From: Chloroflexaceae bacterium
GTDB lineage: Bacteria; Chloroflexota; Chloroflexia; Chloroflexales; Chloroflexaceae
NCBI GenBank assembly: GCA_026417815.1
Contig: JAOACN010000330.1
Span: 1-12,474 of the forward strand
Reading direction: 5' to 3'
DNA: 12,474 bases
The notes below the pieces were generated by a model. The model saw nothing but the letters and a program-made list of their open reading frames with translations, was not told where the DNA came from and ran no database searches. Positions 1 to 6,625 of the stretch are shown one piece after another (position 1 is the stretch's first letter; the number at the start of each line of letters is the position of its first letter). The translations under genes and the position numbers were made by a program.

Positions 1-104
1 GTCTCCGCACAAGCAGGCGTCCGAGGGTGGGGAAGAGACGGCCCGGCGGGCGGTCTCCGCACAAGCAGGCGTCCGTGGGTGGGGAAGAGACGGCCCGCCG
101 GGCC
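1..104. repeat. Two tandem copies of a 52-bp unit at the contig edge
   Basis: Positions 1-52 and 53-104 are nearly identical. Both begin GTCTCCGCACAAGCAGGCGT and differ at only a few bases (for example at 24/76 and near the 3' end of the unit). The repeat touches the first base of the window, so more copies may exist beyond it and the array may be why the contig ends here. No convincing gene overlaps it; the open frames across it are low-complexity and unrecognisable. Confidence 0.85.
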
Positions 105-118
105 GTCTCTTCCCCGCC
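78..118. repeat. Strong GC-rich inverted repeat (hairpin)
   Basis: Positions 81-97 are the exact reverse complement of 99-115: 17-bp arms around one central base, so a real hairpin would open the centre into a small loop. The stem extends through a G-T pair to 78/118. The left arm lies in the second tandem copy; the right arm runs past its end. There is no T-run on either side, so it is not a canonical intrinsic terminator, although it could end transcription from an unseen gene to the left. Confidence 0.75.
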
Positions 119-278
119 ACCGGGCGGGTTGGCCGCCGGGATCGGGCGGGGGTGGCCGCCATGGCCGGGCGGGGCCGCCACGGTGGCCGCCCGTACCGGA
201 TGTCGGGCGCGGGCGTCGCAACGCCAGTGTGCCAGCGGTTGCAGGAACATACGTCGCACCCCTGCCAGGGCGCTAGAC
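119..278. other. Non-coding G-rich stretch, no gene seen
   Basis: This low-complexity GC-rich DNA contains two exact copies of GGTGGCCGCC (151-160 and 182-191) and five G-tracts between 122 and 152 with gaps of 1, 9, 3 and 1 bases. That is a loose G-quadruplex pattern with one gap longer than usual. Frames open here (for example 27-356 on +) have biased composition and no recognisable domain, so no CDS is called. Confidence 0.5.
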
Positions 279-307
279 TTGACAATCTCCCACCGATCCG
301 CTAGACT
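279..307 (+). promoter_or_regulatory. Sigma70-type promoter upstream of livK
   Basis: TTGACA at 279-284 is a perfect -35 box. It is followed by a 17-bp spacer and TAGACT at 302-307, which matches 4 of 6 -10 positions. It points at the binding-protein gene starting at 628, so the transcript would start near 314 and carry a leader of about 310 nt. The box match and spacing are seen in the sequence; use in vivo is inference. Confidence 0.6.
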
Positions 308-315
308 GCGCAACT

Positions 316-350
316 GTTACCATCCAAAAATGTATATAATATTTGGTAAC
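316..350. promoter_or_regulatory. Operator-like inverted repeat enclosing a TATAAT box
   Basis: GTTACCA at 316-322 and TGGTAAC at 344-350 form a perfect 7-bp inverted repeat. They flank an AT-rich core, unusual in this GC-rich window, that contains a perfect TATAAT at 335-340. No good -35 lies 16-18 bp upstream of that box. Possible readings are a transcription-factor operator just downstream of the 279-307 promoter, a second activator-dependent promoter, or an RNA stem in the leader. The arms are about two helical turns apart centre to centre, which suits a dimeric regulator. Confidence 0.45.
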
Positions 351-627
351 GTGTGATGCCATGACGCATTCCACGAACAGCTCTTACGCTCAGAGTTGAC
401 GCCTGCCCACCGGTAGGGAAGAAAGCTCCGAAAGGGGGTGGGACGCGCTGATCTTGTGATGACGCGCATAAGGCACGGGGTGGCGCCCCGCGAACATTGG
501 CCGATGCGCCTGCCTTCGGGCAAGGCACGGACCGGTGGTTCCCATGGTTCGTGCCGGTGAGGATTGAAGCCTCGGGCCGGTTGCGCCCGACACAGATGCT
601 CTGCAAGTCGTAAGGAGTGATCACGCC
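351..627 (+). other. Long structured 5' leader of livK
   Basis: No CDS is recognisable in these 277 bases. Several short hairpins are visible: 476-490 (5-bp stem), 508-526 (TGCC-TTCG-GGCA, a stable UUCG-type tetraloop with a flanking GCC/GGC stem and one bulged base) and 554-580 (GAGG/CCTC inside CCGG/CCGG). A strong ribosome-binding site (AAGGAG, 612-617) ends the leader. I do not recognise a known riboswitch class. The length and folding potential allow leader control, but that is inference. Confidence 0.35.
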
Positions 628-1986
628 ATGATGCGACGATTGAGTTTGCTGATGCTGGTTGCGCTGCTGGGCGCGCTGCTCGCCGCCTGCGGCCAGCCCG
701 CGCCACAACCGCCGACCGCCGCGCCCACGGAGCCGCCCACGGCGGCGCCGACCGCTGCTCCTACAGAAGCTCCTACACAGGCTCCTACCGCGGCGCCGAC
801 CGCCGCTGCTTCGCCTACGCCGGCCTCTGAGGCGGCGGCGGGCACCATCGTTGATTTTGTTGCCGAGGCGGCTGCCGGTCTGAGCGGCGAAATCGGCACG
901 ATCAAGATTGCCACGCAAAGCCCGCTCAGCGGTGGTCAGGCCGCCCTGGGCACCGGTATCCGCAATGGGGCCGAGCTGGGCATTACCCAGGCCAACGAAC
1001 TGCTCAAGGACGCCGGCATCCAGTTTGAACTGGCGCCCTTCGACGACCAGGCCAAGCCCGAGGTTGGCACGGCCAACGCCAAGAACATCGTCTCCGACGC
1101 CGACATCCTCTGCGTGGTGGGCCACCTGAACTCGGGCGTGGCCCTGGCCTCGCTGCCCGACTACAAGAACGCCTCGCTGCCGATGGTCTCGCCGGCGAAT
1201 ACCAACCCCAACATCACCGAGGGCGGCTATGAGGTGGCCTTCCGCGTCGTGGGTCGCGACGATGTGCAAGGGACGGTGGGCGAGCAGTTCGCCCGTGAAG
1301 AACTCAAGGTGAAGTCGGTCTACATCATCCACGACACCACGGCCTATGGCCAGGGCGTGGCCGAGTTCTTCCGCCAGGCCGCCGAGAAGAACGGTCTGGA
1401 GGTGCTGGGCTTCGAGGGCACCGAGGAGAAGAGCGACTTCTCGGCCATCCTCACGCCCATCCTGGCTGCCAACCCCGACCTGATCTACTTCGGCGGGATC
1501 TACGACCAGGCCGGCCCGCTCTTCCGCCAGGCGCGGGACCGCGGGATCACCGCCCAGTTCCTCGGGCCGGACGGTCTGGATGCCGCGGACCTGGCGAAAC
1601 TGGCCGGAGACGCGGTGAAGGATATGCACTACACCTCGGTGGCCGCGCCGGTGAGCCAGTTCCCCAACGCGGCCAAGTTCGCCGAGGACTATAAGGCGAC
1701 CTTCAACGCCGACGCGCCGCCCTTCTCGGCCCAGGCCTACGATGCGTCGCACTTCTGTGTGGCCGCCATCGTCAAGGCCGCCGCCGATGCCGGCGGCAAG
1801 CCGACCCGCGCCCAGGTGCTGGAGGCGATGAAGAGCCTGCCGCAACTGGAGGGCATCACGGGCGCCTACAAGTTCAACGAAAAAGGCGACCCCGAGGTGG
1901 CCACCTACTTCGTGCTCAAGGTGGTGGACATCAACGACTGGAACAAGAACGAGTTGGTGTCGCGCCTGGAGATCCCGGCGCCGTAG
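628..1986 (+). CDS. livK: Branched-chain amino-acid type ABC transporter substrate-binding lipoprotein
   Basis: This is the extracytoplasmic solute receptor of the importer encoded downstream. The 452-residue product starts with a lipoprotein signal peptide: two Arg, a hydrophobic core at 5-18 and lipobox LAAC with Cys21. A Pro/Thr/Ala-rich linker of about 50 residues follows (22-70), then a type 1 periplasmic-binding fold (about 88-452). Family hallmarks include IKIATQSPLSG near 92-102, GHLNSG at 165-170 (ligand-contacting Ser region of LivK/LivJ-type receptors) and a PMVSPANTNP strand near 185-194. The linker makes it longer than classical LivK (about 370 residues). AAGGAG at 612-617 lies 10 nt before the ATG at 628; a second ATG at 631 is less well spaced. 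It is likely membrane-anchored outside the cytoplasm. The ligand could be Leu/Ile/Val, another amino acid, or an amide/urea-like solute; sequence alone does not decide. Confidence 0.93.
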   Translation: MMRRLSLLMLVALLGALLAACGQPAPQPPTAAPTEPPTAAPTAAPTEAPTQAPTAAPTAAASPTPASEAAAGTIVDFVAEAAAGLSGEIGTIKIATQSPLSGGQAALGTGIRNGAELGITQANELLKDAGIQFELAPFDDQAKPEVGTANAKNIVSDADILCVVGHLNSGVALASLPDYKNASLPMVSPANTNPNITEGGYEVAFRVVGRDDVQGTVGEQFAREELKVKSVYIIHDTTAYGQGVAEFFRQAAEKNGLEVLGFEGTEEKSDFSAILTPILAANPDLIYFGGIYDQAGPLFRQARDRGITAQFLGPDGLDAADLAKLAGDAVKDMHYTSVAAPVSQFPNAAKFAEDYKATFNADAPPFSAQAYDASHFCVAAIVKAAADAGGKPTRAQVLEAMKSLPQLEGITGAYKFNEKGDPEVATYFVLKVVDINDWNKNELVSRLEIPAP

Positions 1987-1993
1987 TACCTGA

Positions 1994-2032
1994 GGAGGGG
2001 CTGGGCGAGGTCACACCTCTCCCAGCCCCTTC
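1994..2032 (+). terminator. Terminator-like hairpin after livK
   Basis: AGGGGCTGGG (1996-2005) pairs with CCCAGCCCCT (2021-2030). After one mismatch the stem continues with GAGG (2007-2010) and CCTC (2016-2019) around a TCACA loop. It begins 10 bases after the livK stop. There is no downstream T-run, so it may act as a partial terminator or an mRNA 3'-end stabiliser, leaving more livK than permease message. Confidence 0.55.
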
Positions 2033-2101
2033 CCTGAAGATTATCCTGGAAAACCAGCTTTTCCCCAGGCTTCGATATGCCGTATAAGAGGGTGAGTCCC
2101 T

Positions 2102-2170
2102 CCTGATTCTACTCTGTCACTTTGCCCCTGGCAGGGGTAGCGGGGGCCGCGAGCCTCCGCTACCCCTGCC
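2102..2170. repeat. Dispersed palindromic element, copy 1 (family R1)
   Basis: Positions 2116-2150 align without gaps to 6699-6733 with 31 of 35 identities, both starting GTCACTTTGCC; weaker similarity extends left to 2102. The right part folds into a stem of 17 pairs (2130-2146 with 2154-2170, one G-T pair) around a 7-base loop. A small GAGAC-GAA-GTCTC hairpin follows at 2171-2183. A sister copy lies beyond livF, so the family brackets the permease/ATPase block. It could be a REP-like element or a mobile remnant that also acts as a transcription barrier. Confidence 0.65.
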
Positions 2171-2184
2171 GAGACGAAGTCTCG

Positions 2185-2213
2185 TTGTAATCCTGAGCAG
2201 CTTTTTTTATTCT
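2185..2213 (+). promoter_or_regulatory. Possible promoter for livHMGF
   Basis: TTGTAA at 2185-2190 and TATTCT at 2208-2213 are each 4/6 matches to the -35/-10 consensus, with a 17-bp spacer that includes a run of seven T (2202-2208). Transcription would start near 2220, past the hairpins after livK. An alternative is that the T-run belongs to a weak terminator, but it lies about 18 nt beyond the nearest stem. Confidence 0.35.
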
Positions 2214-2240
2214 CGATAGTTTGTGGCGAAACGGCCCAGG

Positions 2241-2258
2241 GCGTGGCCCGCGCCACGC
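2241..2258 (+). promoter_or_regulatory. Hairpin in the livH leader
   Basis: GCGTGGC (2241-2247) and GCCACGC (2252-2258) form a perfect 7-bp stem with a CCGC loop. It ends 12 bases before the GGTGAGGG stretch at 2271-2278 that probably serves as the livH ribosome-binding site. It could shield or present that site; its role is inferred only from position. Confidence 0.4.
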
Positions 2259-2280
2259 GATCTACTCCCCGGTGAGGGTT

Positions 2281-3453
2281 ATGGCTGCGGAAGCAAAGGC
2301 AACCACATCTCCACAGGCCGGCCAGCGGTCCCTTGCCGAGGTGCTGCGCATGGTGCTCGGTCCGGTAGGGCAGATGCTCCTGTTCGTCATCGGGAGCGCG
2401 ATTGCCCTGAGTCTGCTGGTAACGCTTCTGGCGCTCCTCCAGATCGGCGCGCGTCCGGATCTGCTGGTGCGCACATGGACGATTCTGCCCCAGGTAATCA
2501 TAGACGGACTGGTTCGAGGCTTTCTCTTCGCGTCCATCGCCCTGGGCTACACCATGGTCTATGGTGTGCTCGAATTCATCAACTTTGCCCATGGCGAGAT
2601 CTTCATGGTCGGGGGCGTGGTTGGGGCGGCCGTCGCCCTGCTGCTCGCCACGTCCGGGCTTCTTGGGGCCGTGCCCGGTTTGCTGTTTGTGTTGCTGATT
2701 ATTGCCATGGGTATGCTGGTCAGCGGCACGCTGGCGGTCACTGTCGAGCGGGTGGCCTACCGGCCGCTGCGGGGCGCCCCGCGCCTGGTGCCACTGATCT
2801 CGGCCATCGGCGTGTCGCTGGTGCTGCAAGATGTGACCCGCCTGATTATGACCAGCACCCCGCTGGGCTTCAACGCGCGCTTCAATACGCCCGATTTCGG
2901 TCCGCCGATCCGCCTCTTCGAGATGAATCTCGGCGAGCGCCCGGTGCCGGTGATCATTAGCCCCAAGGCGTTGATCTTCGTGAGCGCAGCGGTGGTGATG
3001 CTGGTAGTGCTCAACTATCTGGTCAATGCCACCCGGCTGGGCAAGGCCATCCGGGCCACGGCCCAGGATCGCTCCACCGCCAGCCTGATGGGTATCAATG
3101 TCAACCAGATCATCTCGCTCACCTTTCTCATCGGCGGGGCGCTGGGCGGCGCGGCCGGGGCGTTGTTCGGGATGTACGTGGGCACGGTCAACCCCTACAT
3201 GGGCTTTATCCCCGGGCTGAAGGCCTTCACGGCCGCGGTGCTCGGCGGCATCGGCAACATCACCGGCGCCCTGGTCGGCGGGATCGTGCTGGGTTTCCTG
3301 GAGGCCTTCGTGGCCTCGTACCTGTCGCTCTTCACCGGGGGGGCCTTCTCCGGCGCGGCCTATGCCGACATCGCGGCCTTCAGCATTCTGATCCTGATCC
3401 TGATCTTCCGCCCCTCCGGCCTGCTCGGCGAGGCAACCACCCAGAAGGTGTGA
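2281..3453 (+). CDS. livH: Branched-chain amino-acid ABC transporter permease, LivH type
   Basis: This is one of the two integral-membrane subunits forming the translocation path. ATG at 2281 is chosen (390 residues) because GGTGAGGG at 2271-2278 precedes it. An in-frame TTG at 2221 would add 20 unconserved, Arg-rich residues and no membrane segment. An N-terminal extension of about 75 residues with one hydrophobic helix (30-55) precedes the usual LivH start, making it longer than E. coli LivH (about 308). Family marks are FAHGEIFMVGG (102-112), the cytoplasmic coupling loop RATAQDRSTASLMGINV (258-274) that contacts the ATPases, and GLKAFTAAVLGGIGNITGA (312-330). About eight to nine hydrophobic segments are visible. 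The next gene, livM, begins 111 bp on, after two repeat hairpins. Confidence 0.92.
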   Translation: MAAEAKATTSPQAGQRSLAEVLRMVLGPVGQMLLFVIGSAIALSLLVTLLALLQIGARPDLLVRTWTILPQVIIDGLVRGFLFASIALGYTMVYGVLEFINFAHGEIFMVGGVVGAAVALLLATSGLLGAVPGLLFVLLIIAMGMLVSGTLAVTVERVAYRPLRGAPRLVPLISAIGVSLVLQDVTRLIMTSTPLGFNARFNTPDFGPPIRLFEMNLGERPVPVIISPKALIFVSAAVVMLVVLNYLVNATRLGKAIRATAQDRSTASLMGINVNQIISLTFLIGGALGGAAGALFGMYVGTVNPYMGFIPGLKAFTAAVLGGIGNITGALVGGIVLGFLEAFVASYLSLFTGGAFSGAAYADIAAFSILILILIFRPSGLLGEATTQKV

Positions 3454-3463
3454 TGCAGGCGCC

Positions 3464-3500
3464 GGGAGGGTCTGAGAGGACGAAGCCCGCCCAACAACAT
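3464..3500 (+). repeat. Palindromic repeat R2, degenerate copy A
   Basis: This matches copy B (3524-3560) at 31 of 37 positions, exactly 60 bp upstream of it. It keeps the GGGAGGGTCTG head, the CGAAGCCC centre and the AACAT tail. Mismatches in both arms (for example 3480/3486 and 3477/3489) break the stem, so it looks like a decayed duplicate. Confidence 0.75.
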
Positions 3501-3523
3501 TCGTTTTCAGCGCCCCTTTACAT

Positions 3524-3560
3524 GGGAGGGTCTGGGAGGGCGAAGCCCTCCCGGGAACAT
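3524..3560 (+). repeat. Palindromic repeat R2, copy B, immediately upstream of livM
   Basis: The core hairpin is GGGAGGGC-GAA-GCCCTCCC (3534-3552), an 8-bp stem with a GAA triloop, extendable to 3531/3555 through G-T pairs. A GGGAGGGT head precedes it and AACAT follows. It ends 4 bases before the livM start codon and no clear Shine-Dalgarno lies between. Related copies sit at 3464, 4995, 9450, 9612 and, inverted, 6626. Confidence 0.85.
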
Positions 3561-3564
3561 CCTT

Positions 3565-4911
3565 ATGACGCCAACGACGCAATCAGCAAGTTTGTGGGAG
3601 CGGACCAGAACCGCCCTGGGGCGCGGTCCGGGCGCGTATGTGTTCTTTGGCCTCTACGCGGCGATCTGCACCTGGTTGCTCTTCACCAATCCCCGCACCA
3701 GCCTGCGCACCGACATAGTCTTCGTGCTCTTCTTGCTGCTGGTGTTCCTGATCTACCGGTCGGCCACACCGCTCTGGTTCCGAGGTGGGCTCGCGGCGGC
3801 GCTATTGCTGGTGGTGATGCCGATCTTCGGCACGCTCAACCCGTTCTATATTGACGTGGCCACCCAGGCGGGCATCTTCGTGGCCCTGGCCCTGGGGCTG
3901 AACGTGGTGGTGGGCTTCGCCGGCCTGCTCGACCTGGGCTACGTGGCCTTCTTCGCCGTGGGGGCCTACCTCTGGGCCATCCTCAGCACGCCTCAGATCT
4001 CCCAGATCAACCCGGCCTGGAGCCCGGTGCCGCCGATCATGTTCTACCCCTTTGTGCTCCTCGGCCTGGCCATCGGCGCCGTCTTTGGCATTCTGCTCGG
4101 CCTGCCGGTGCTGCGGCTGCGGGGCGACTATCTGGCGATTGTGACCCTGGGGTTCGGCGAGGTGATCCGCGTGCTCGCCAATAACCTCGATCGCCCGATC
4201 AACATTACCAACGGCTCGCAGGGCATCCGCGAGATCGAACGGCCGCCGCTCATCCTGACCAGTTTCATTCGCGATACGCTGGGCTGGAACCTCAGCGATA
4301 GCCAGCTCTACCAGCAGTTCTTCTACTTCGTGGTGCTGCTGATCGTGATCTTCACCGTGGTGGTGGTGAGCCGTCTGAAAAACTCGCGTATCGGACGGGC
4401 CTGGGAGGCCATTCGCGAGGACGAGACCGCTGCGGTGGCCCAGGGCATTCCGCGGGTGCGGATGAAGCTCATGGCCTTCGCCGTGGGGGCATCGTTTGCC
4501 GGGGCAATGGGGGTAGTGTTCGCCTCCAAGCAGTTGTTCATCAACCCGCCGACCTTCGACCTGCTGCGCTCGATCAACATTCTGGCGATGGTGATTCTGG
4601 GAGGCATGGGTTCCATTCCCGGGGTGATCCTCGGGGCGGTCATTGTCACGCTGCTTGACCTCCAGATCCTCCCGCGCATGGCCACCGTATTGCGCGACGC
4701 CCAGCGGGCGGGCGTGCCCATCCCCGCGGCCTTCGACCCGACCCAGTACCAGCGCCTGCTTTTCGGGATCCTGCTGGTGCTGATGATGATCTTCCGGCCC
4801 CAGGGCATCCTGCCCGACGAGCGGCGCAGCGAGGAACTGCACGCCGGTGACGAACCGCCTTCGGAAGAAGAGGCGCCGCCGGCGGCGCGTCCAGCCGCCG
4901 AGTCGGCATAA
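3565..4911 (+). CDS. livM: Branched-chain amino-acid ABC transporter permease, LivM type
   Basis: This is the second membrane subunit, partner of LivH. The 448-residue product has family motifs in the expected order: ALGLNVVVGFAGLLDLGYVAF (108-129, LivM hallmark), LPVLRLRGDYLAIVTLGFGE (180-199), ITNGSQGI (214-221), the ATPase-coupling loop RAWEAIREDETAAVAQGIP (278-296) and ILAMVILGGMGSIPGV (339-354). N-terminal helices near 25-42, 51-65 and 75-90 precede the core. The C-terminus (417-448) is a charged Glu/Pro/Ala tail in the cytoplasm, not part of the transport core. The ATG at 3565 follows R2 copy B by 4 nt, and no Shine-Dalgarno is evident, so translation may depend on coupling or be leader-independent. 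Confidence 0.92.
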   Translation: MTPTTQSASLWERTRTALGRGPGAYVFFGLYAAICTWLLFTNPRTSLRTDIVFVLFLLLVFLIYRSATPLWFRGGLAAALLLVVMPIFGTLNPFYIDVATQAGIFVALALGLNVVVGFAGLLDLGYVAFFAVGAYLWAILSTPQISQINPAWSPVPPIMFYPFVLLGLAIGAVFGILLGLPVLRLRGDYLAIVTLGFGEVIRVLANNLDRPINITNGSQGIREIERPPLILTSFIRDTLGWNLSDSQLYQQFFYFVVLLIVIFTVVVVSRLKNSRIGRAWEAIREDETAAVAQGIPRVRMKLMAFAVGASFAGAMGVVFASKQLFINPPTFDLLRSINILAMVILGGMGSIPGVILGAVIVTLLDLQILPRMATVLRDAQRAGVPIPAAFDPTQYQRLLFGILLVLMMIFRPQGILPDERRSEELHAGDEPPSEEEAPPAARPAAESA

Positions 4912-4918
4912 GGGTGTT

Positions 4919-4979
4919 GAGGGCTTTGCCCTCGCGGACCCGCCCGGTGGGCAGGGGCAAGGGGCAACCTGGTTGCCCC
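4919..4979 (+). repeat. Two short hairpins between livM and livG
   Basis: GAGGGC-TTT-GCCCTC occupies 4919-4933. GGGGCAACC and GGTTGCCCC (4961-4969 and 4971-4979) form a near-perfect palindrome with one central base. They lie 7-68 bases past the livM stop and before the R2 copy at 4995. There is no T-run, so RNA processing or partial termination inside the operon is more likely than a full stop. Confidence 0.5.
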
Positions 4980-4994
4980 GATGTTGACAGCAGG

Positions 4995-5022
4995 TTCTGG
5001 GAAGGTGCAGCCCTCCCAGACC
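4995..5022 (+). repeat. Palindromic repeat R2-like copy E, upstream of livG
   Basis: TCTGGGA (4996-5002) pairs with TCCCAGA (5014-5020). After one mismatch the stem continues to a GCA loop at 5007-5009. The TCTGGGA...CCCTCCCAGA frame matches the R2 hairpin, with GCA replacing GAA. It ends 21 bases before the livG start, and CAACAT occurs at 5033-5038, echoing the AACAT tail of copies A-C. Confidence 0.6.
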
Positions 5023-5043
5023 GTTCCATTTGCAACATAACGT

Positions 5044-5829
5044 ATGACCGCAAATATCCTCGAAGCGCGCAACGTAACCAAAACCTTTGGCGGCCTGGTC
5101 GCGGTCAACGATGTCACCCTGACCGTGGAAAAGGGCCGCATCGTCAGCGTGATCGGTCCAAATGGCGCCGGAAAGACCACCTTCTTCAATATTCTCACCG
5201 GGATCTACAAGCCCGACAAGGGCACGGTGGTCTTCGATGGCACATCCATCGCCGGGGCCCGTCCCGACATCATCGCGGGCCTGGGGATGCGTCGCACCTT
5301 TCAGAACATTCGTCTGTTCGATAACATGACCGTGCTGGAGAACGTGCTGGTGGGGATGCACACCCACCTGCACGCGCCCTTCTGGGGGATCATCGCCAGG
5401 GCCGCCGGGGTGCGTCGCGAGGAGGCCCGGGCGCGCCAGAAGGCCCGCGAACTGCTGGCATACGTGGGGCTGGAAGACAAGCGCGACGAACTGGCCAAGA
5501 ACCTGCCCTACGGCGACCAGCGGCGCCTGGAGATCGCCCGCGCCCTGGCTGGCGAGCCGAAACTCATCCTGCTTGATGAGCCGACCGCGGGGATGAACCC
5601 GCAGGAGACCGACGCGGCGACGGCGTTGATCCGCCGCCTGCGAGATGAACTGGGCCTCACCGTGGTGCTGATCGAGCACGATATGCGCCTGGTGATGGCC
5701 ATCTCCGAGCGCATTACGGTGCTGGACTACGGCACCAAAATTGCCGAGGGCGACGCCGCGGCCATCCGCAGCAATCCCCGGGTGATCGAGGCCTATCTGG
5801 GCAAGGGCGCCGCCGGCGCCGCGGCGTAG
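5044..5829 (+). CDS. livG: Branched-chain amino-acid ABC transporter ATP-binding protein, LivG type
   Basis: This is a cytoplasmic ATPase subunit that pairs with LivF to power LivHM. The 261-residue product has a complete ABC cassette: Walker A GPNGAGKTT (38-46), Q-loop Gln87 in RTFQNIRLF, signature LPYGDQRR (154-161; the LivG-typical replacement of LSGGQ), Walker B LILLDEP (174-180) with catalytic Glu179, and switch His212 in LIEHDM. The C-terminal AEGDAAAIRSNPRVIEAYLG is characteristic of LivG. It ends in a short Gly/Ala tail. Length is normal (about 255). No clear Shine-Dalgarno precedes the ATG. It lies 132 bp after livM, across three hairpins. Confidence 0.95.
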   Translation: MTANILEARNVTKTFGGLVAVNDVTLTVEKGRIVSVIGPNGAGKTTFFNILTGIYKPDKGTVVFDGTSIAGARPDIIAGLGMRRTFQNIRLFDNMTVLENVLVGMHTHLHAPFWGIIARAAGVRREEARARQKARELLAYVGLEDKRDELAKNLPYGDQRRLEIARALAGEPKLILLDEPTAGMNPQETDAATALIRRLRDELGLTVVLIEHDMRLVMAISERITVLDYGTKIAEGDAAAIRSNPRVIEAYLGKGAAGAAA

Positions 5830-5849
5830 ATGTGTCCCCCGTTCGGTAA

Positions 5850-5882
5850 GGCCGAAGCACTGGCTCTGCCAGCGCTTCGGCC
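5850..5882 (+). repeat. Hairpin in the livG-livF junction
   Basis: GGCCGAAGC (5850-5858) pairs with GCTTCGGCC (5874-5882). After one mismatch CTGGC/GCCAG (5860-5864 with 5868-5872) closes a TCT loop. It fills about half of the 69-bp gap between livG and livF and ends 16 bases before the livF ATG. There is no T-run. It differs in sequence from R1 and R2. A processing or stability element is possible. Confidence 0.6.
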
Positions 5883-5898
5883 CTGACATAAAGAACTC

Positions 5899-6615
5899 AT
5901 GGTCCTTCTTGAACTAAAAAACGTCCATACCTACTACGGCAAGATCCATGCCCTCAAGGGCATTTCGATCACCGTGGAAAAAGGCGAGATCGTAACCCTC
6001 ATCGGCTCGAATGGCGCGGGCAAGAGCACGACCCTGCGCACCATTTCCGGGCTATTGACGCCGCGGGTGGGCGAGGTGCACTTCAATGGCCGGCGGATTG
6101 ACCGGCTGCCGGCCCACGAGATCGTCAAACTGGGCATCGCCCAGGCCCCCGAGGGCCGGCGGATCTTCCCGCGGCTGACCGTGCTGGAGAACCTTGAAAT
6201 GGGCGCCTACCTGCATGATACCCGCAGCCAGACCTACCAGGACGATCTTGAGCGCGTCTTTACCCTCTTTCCGCGGCTGCGCGAGCGCACCTCGCAGAAG
6301 GGCGGCACCCTCTCCGGGGGTGAGCAGCAGATGCTGGCCATCGGGCGCGCGCTGATGACCCGCCCGCAGGTGCTGCTGCTCGACGAGCCTTCGATGGGCC
6401 TGGCGCCGGTGCTGGTCGAGCAGATTTTCGAGATCGTGAAGACCATCAATGCTCAGGGCACCACGGTGCTGCTGGTGGAGCAGAACGCCCTTCAGGCCCT
6501 CGGCATTGCCCACCGGGGCTATGTGCTCCAGAGCGGCGAAATCGTGCTCGAAGACACCGCCCACGCCCTGCGTGAGAATGAGATGGTGCAGAAGGCATAT
6601 CTGGGATTGGAGTAG
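5899..6615 (+). CDS. livF: Branched-chain amino-acid ABC transporter ATP-binding protein, LivF type
   Basis: This is the second ATPase subunit, the heterodimer partner of LivG. The 238-residue product shows Walker A GSNGAGKST (36-44), Q-loop Gln82 in AQAPEGRRIF, canonical signature LSGGEQ (138-143), Walker B VLLLDEP (158-164) with Glu163, and SMGLAP in the D-loop. Gln195 in LLVEQN replaces the switch His, which is normal for LivF. Length matches the family (about 235). The start at 5899 gives LLELKNVHTYYG, the usual LivF opening; the ribosome-binding site (AAAGAA, 5889-5894) is weak. It is the last gene of the importer cluster and converges on the murF-alr gene. Confidence 0.95.
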   Translation: MVLLELKNVHTYYGKIHALKGISITVEKGEIVTLIGSNGAGKSTTLRTISGLLTPRVGEVHFNGRRIDRLPAHEIVKLGIAQAPEGRRIFPRLTVLENLEMGAYLHDTRSQTYQDDLERVFTLFPRLRERTSQKGGTLSGGEQQMLAIGRALMTRPQVLLLDEPSMGLAPVLVEQIFEIVKTINAQGTTVLLVEQNALQALGIAHRGYVLQSGEIVLEDTAHALRENEMVQKAYLGLE

Positions 6616-6625
6616 TCTGGGTGCC

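Noticed and set aside
1..118. Possible CRISPR array
   Set aside because: There are only two direct, contiguous 52-bp copies with no spacers between them and no cas genes.
27..356. 109-residue + strand ORF at the left edge
   Set aside because: It spans the tandem repeat, the hairpin and the promoter. Its product is Arg/Gly/Pro-rich with no domain and no ribosome-binding site.
301..1845. 514-residue minus-strand ORF opposite livK
   Set aside because: It is a high-GC antisense shadow of a well-supported gene; the Arg/Gly/His-rich composition is typical of the wrong strand.
2202..2208. T-run as an intrinsic terminator tail
   Set aside because: The nearest stem ends at 2183, about 18 bases upstream, which is too far for a canonical intrinsic terminator. 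It fits better as promoter spacer, though weakly.
3450..3854. ORF running through R2 copies A and B into livM
   Set aside because: It translates the palindromic repeats, then an out-of-frame part of livM. It matches no family.
3802..5889. 695-residue minus-strand ORF opposite livM and livG
   Set aside because: The His/Gln/Gly/Arg-rich product is an antisense shadow of two clear + strand genes.
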